64,000 nt of DNA from Flavobacterium okayamense. Its GTDB lineage: Bacteria > Bacteroidota > Bacteroidia > Flavobacteriales > Flavobacteriaceae. The stretch spans positions 2,356,001-2,420,000 of the forward strand of contig NZ_AP024749.1 of assembly GCF_019702945.1 (NCBI RefSeq), read 5' to 3'. The notes beneath the pieces were generated by a model. It saw only the letters and a list, made by a program, of their open reading frames with translations. It did no database searches and was not told where the DNA came from. This document shows positions 62,595 to 64,000 of the stretch, piece by piece. Both the position numbers and the translations under genes were made by a program. Within the stretch, counting starts at the first letter, position 1; each line of letters begins with the position of its first letter.

Positions 62595-62656
62595 ATTGCA
62601 TGTAGGATTCGAACCTACGCTTTCTATTGTTCTAACCGGACTGAACTATCTCGTTA
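62595..62656 (-). ncRNA. tRNA-like element 2: D arm joined directly to T arm
   Basis: On the minus strand, GTTC-AGTCCGGTTA-GAAC (62629-62646) is a textbook D arm with GG. GTAGG-TTCGAAT-CCTAC (62602-62618) is a textbook T arm. Only ten bases separate them, so the anticodon arm is absent, and no acceptor stem can be drawn. The two arms that form the tRNA elbow are thus kept alone, as in the tRNA-mimic part of bacterial Y-like RNAs. Confidence 0.5.
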
Positions 62657-62657
62657 T

Positions 62658-62760
62658 AGCGAGAGTGGGACTCGAACCCACGACCCATAGAGTGTAGATC
62701 GTTTTTTGGAAAACAACCTCAAACCTCCAAGCCAAGTTGCATACTACTACTTCATACGCT
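62658..62760 (-). ncRNA. tRNA-like element 1: large tRNA mimic with T arm
   Basis: On the minus strand, AGCG...CGCT can close it. AAGT-N11-ACTT is a D-like arm. TTGGA...TCCAA is a stem with a 15-base loop in the anticodon place. GATCT-N9-GGGTC (62682-62700) is a hairpin in the variable-arm place. GTGGG-TTCGAGT-CCCAC (62665-62681) is a perfect T arm. The acceptor is only four pairs and the anticodon loop is oversized, so decoding is unlikely. Confidence 0.45.
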
Positions 62761-62823
62761 TTTGCGCAAAGAGTAACACATTAGTGCTATACAGAAACAC
62801 CCAACAGGACTTGCTTGATATTT

Positions 62824-63228
62824 TTATTTTAGAGTAAAGTATTTAAACTTCATCTCTTCAAATATTCCTTTATCATTTATTTGTTTAACAATCGTATTTT
62901 TTAAACTAATTTCTATGTAATACGATGTGTAACAATCTGAAAACTCTGTAGCTACTTCATGATTATTTGAACAAACTTTATTGTACCCATATGAACCATC
63001 ACTTCCACAACATCCATAAAACCTACTTGAATCTGCGTGATCTTTTAATAATGATTGTTTTCTATTAACTAGAATTGACAACATCGAATTGTTTTTAAAA
63101 AACACAAACTTACCTTCAGGTATAGCTTCAGCTTCATCTGGAAAATAAATTTTATCCTGAGGAATTTCTAGTAAATCTTCAGTTAGTCTTATCTTACATT
63201 TTCTACAATAAATTCTAATTGTTTTCAT
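62824..63228 (-). CDS. Cys-rich zinc-binding-like small protein
   Basis: The 134-residue product has CRKC at residues 8-11, then FYGCCGSDGSYGYNKVCSNN near the middle, and EVATEFSDCYTSYYIEI. At least six Cys in CxxC-like groups suggest zinc binding. No signal or membrane segment is present. No family is recognised. It lies between two groups of tRNA-like sequences, in the same direction as slipin, so a role in handling RNA is possible by context. Confidence 0.62.
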   Translation of the reverse strand: MKTIRIYCRKCKIRLTEDLLEIPQDKIYFPDEAEAIPEGKFVFFKNNSMLSILVNRKQSLLKDHADSSRFYGCCGSDGSYGYNKVCSNNHEVATEFSDCYTSYYIEISLKNTIVKQINDKGIFEEMKFKYFTLK

Positions 63229-63294
63229 TTTGAATTTTCATTTTTCAAAGATTCAAAACATACTACGCAATTATTTTGCGTAGTATAAAAAAAA

Positions 63295-63639
63295 TTATAA
63301 TCCCATATTTTTTTGATGTTCTTTATCTCGTACATCTATGGCTCCAAAAGGACTTCCTTTGAAATAACCAATATTTACAAATCCGTTTTCTTCTGTAATT
63401 AAGGATTCTTTTTTGGTGATTGCTCCCGTATACTTTGAACCATATTGACCTGTAATTTTTTTCGTTGCAGGATCAACATCACCCCATTGTGGTGTCTTAC
63501 CATTGTAAAGTGGTTCTACAAAATAGATGATTCCAGTAATTCTCGACTTCATCAAAAATCTACCTGTTTCATCCGTATTGGTTAGAAATCGTTTTAAAAT
63601 GTCTTGTCTCATCTTCTTTTGATTTAAATTAAACTTCAT
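63295..63639 (-). CDS. Small hypothetical protein downstream of tandem tRNA-like genes
   Basis: The 114-residue product starts four bases after the Phe-like tRNA element ends; an internal ATG nine codons later (MRQDILKRFLTNTDETGRFL) is an alternative start. The core is beta-rich with SRITGIIYFVEPLYNGKTPQ and the C terminus is SPFGAIDVRDKEHQKNMGL. No family is recognised. It is probably transcribed with the RNA elements around it. Confidence 0.58.
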   Translation of the reverse strand: MKFNLNQKKMRQDILKRFLTNTDETGRFLMKSRITGIIYFVEPLYNGKTPQWGDVDPATKKITGQYGSKYTGAITKKESLITEENGFVNIGYFKGSPFGAIDVRDKEHQKNMGL

Positions 63640-63643
63640 TTTA

Positions 63644-63719
63644 GTGGAACAGATTCGAATCGAACGAATACCTTATGTGCTTCAAACATACGTGCAACAC
63701 CAAGTACACCAATGTTCCA
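63644..63719 (-). tRNA. tRNA-Phe(GAA)-like element
   Basis: On the minus strand TGGAACA pairs perfectly with TGTTCCA (7-bp acceptor). GTGT-ACTTGGTGTT-GCAC is a D arm with GG, TATGT-TTGAAGC-ACATA an anticodon arm with GAA, and ATTCG-TTCGATT-CGAAT a T arm. Oddities are a U1-A72 pair, one extra base between T arm and acceptor, a C discriminator and no CCA. It is a nearly intact tRNA fold but not a normal housekeeping tRNA-Phe. Confidence 0.6.
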
Positions 63720-63724
63720 TTTTG

Positions 63725-63798
63725 TACAGGAAGAGAGAGTCGAACTCTCAAAATTCAGATTCTAAGTCTGACGCGTCTACCAGTTTCGCCATTCCTGC
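63725..63798 (-). tRNA. tRNA-Leu(UAG)-like element lacking the long variable arm
   Basis: On the minus strand GCAGGAA pairs with TTCCTGT (G1-U72 wobble). GCG-AAACTGGTAGA-CGC is a leucine-type D arm, TCAGA-CTTAGAA-TCTGA an anticodon arm with TAG, then ATTTT, then GAGAG-TTCGACT-CTCTC as T arm, with A73. Leucine tRNAs should have a variable arm of ten or more bases; here it is five. It lies five bases from the Phe-like element. Confidence 0.65.
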
Positions 63799-63839
63799 AA
63801 TTTGTGGAAGTAGTAGGATTATTCATGAGTTATTATTTT

Positions 63840-63960
63840 TAAATTGAATTCATGAATGTTTCACATTTCGAACCTACTCAGTCTTAAGACAACGGTGTTT
63901 AGCTCGTTGTTTATAATATTTATTGACTCGCTGAATGAGTGAACTCATTTCAGCCGCTTC
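63840..63960 (-). ncRNA. Hairpin-rich region with degenerate tRNA features
   Basis: It contains a 10-bp hairpin with one bulged A around TTCA (63930-63954), a 6-bp stem ACAACG/CGTTGT (63889-63910), the palindrome GTCTTAAGAC (63881-63890), and minus-strand GAGTAGGTTCGAAA, a T-loop-like motif. No full cloverleaf can be drawn. It is probably a further tRNA-like or structured RNA of the same array. Confidence 0.35.
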
Positions 63961-64000
63961 AGCTCTCCTACTCTGACGTACTTCCAAATTTGTCTGGGAA
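63961..64000. other. Window end, no feature assigned
   Basis: These 40 bases continue the non-coding region; they may belong to the next RNA element or gene beyond the window. Confidence 0.3.

Noticed and set aside
63644..63847. 67-residue plus-strand frame at the window end
   Set aside because: It runs antisense through the two tRNA-like elements, whose folds fully explain the sequence.
1..64000. CRISPR array, insertion sequence or transposase
   Set aside because: No regular direct repeats with spacers and no transposase or integrase domain were seen in any of the proteins.

Overview
This is an AT-rich chromosomal stretch from a member of the Bacteroidota, almost certainly family Flavobacteriaceae and close to Flavobacterium. 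The evidence is the Bacteroidota-type promoters (TTTG, about 19 bases, TAnnTTTG), the many short-signal lipoproteins, the near-absence of Shine-Dalgarno sequences, and flavobacterial families such as the LETM1-related protein, the 64-residue S21, DUF4382, DUF4920 and MnmD. No insertion sequence, CRISPR array or integrase gene was seen.

Layout. 1-29.4 kb is mostly core chromosome. It holds lipoproteins, purL, a membrane phosphatase with an LtaS-like transferase, an acyl-CoA ligase, a beta-oxidation operon (marR-fadB-fadA-acyl-CoA dehydrogenase), a Na+/H+ antiporter, a carbonic anhydrase with a SulP transporter, divergent dps/oxyR, mnmD, ilvE and an esterase. 29.5-32.1 kb is a small accessory array of orphan genes separated by imperfect palindromes that look like integron attC sites. 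32.1-40.1 kb is core again: a MazG-like pyrophosphohydrolase, tcdA, tatD, an MFS transporter, a blaI/blaR1-like sensor pair behind a phased operator array, and rpsU. A tRNA-Arg(ACG) at 40.6 kb opens an accessory region. First comes a cluster of small, immunity-like proteins (one SUKH/SMI1, one orphan EF-Tu domain III). Then an SPFH protein is coupled to an NAD-kinase-like protein.

The minus-strand operon at 55.8-46.4 kb is a multi-gene defence system: C5 DNA methyltransferase, MORC-type GHKL ATPase, Z1 helicase, PD-(D/E)XK protein and AIPR protein. It ends in what looks like the stump of an HNH endonuclease. These families are known to co-occur in restriction-like systems, so the operon type is not new, but the truncated tail is notable.

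57.7-61.1 kb carries small membrane proteins and a zinc-ribbon PD-(D/E)XK protein. The last 3 kb (minus strand) combines a slipin, two small unknown proteins and a series of tRNA-like sequences. Two are near-complete tRNA folds (Phe-GAA-like, and a Leu-UAG-like lacking the long variable arm). Others are tRNA mimics missing whole arms. I infer that this is the edge of an RNA-repair locus (RtcB/Ro60/Y-RNA-like type) continuing past position 64000. This locus and the attC-like array are the two most interesting features of the window.
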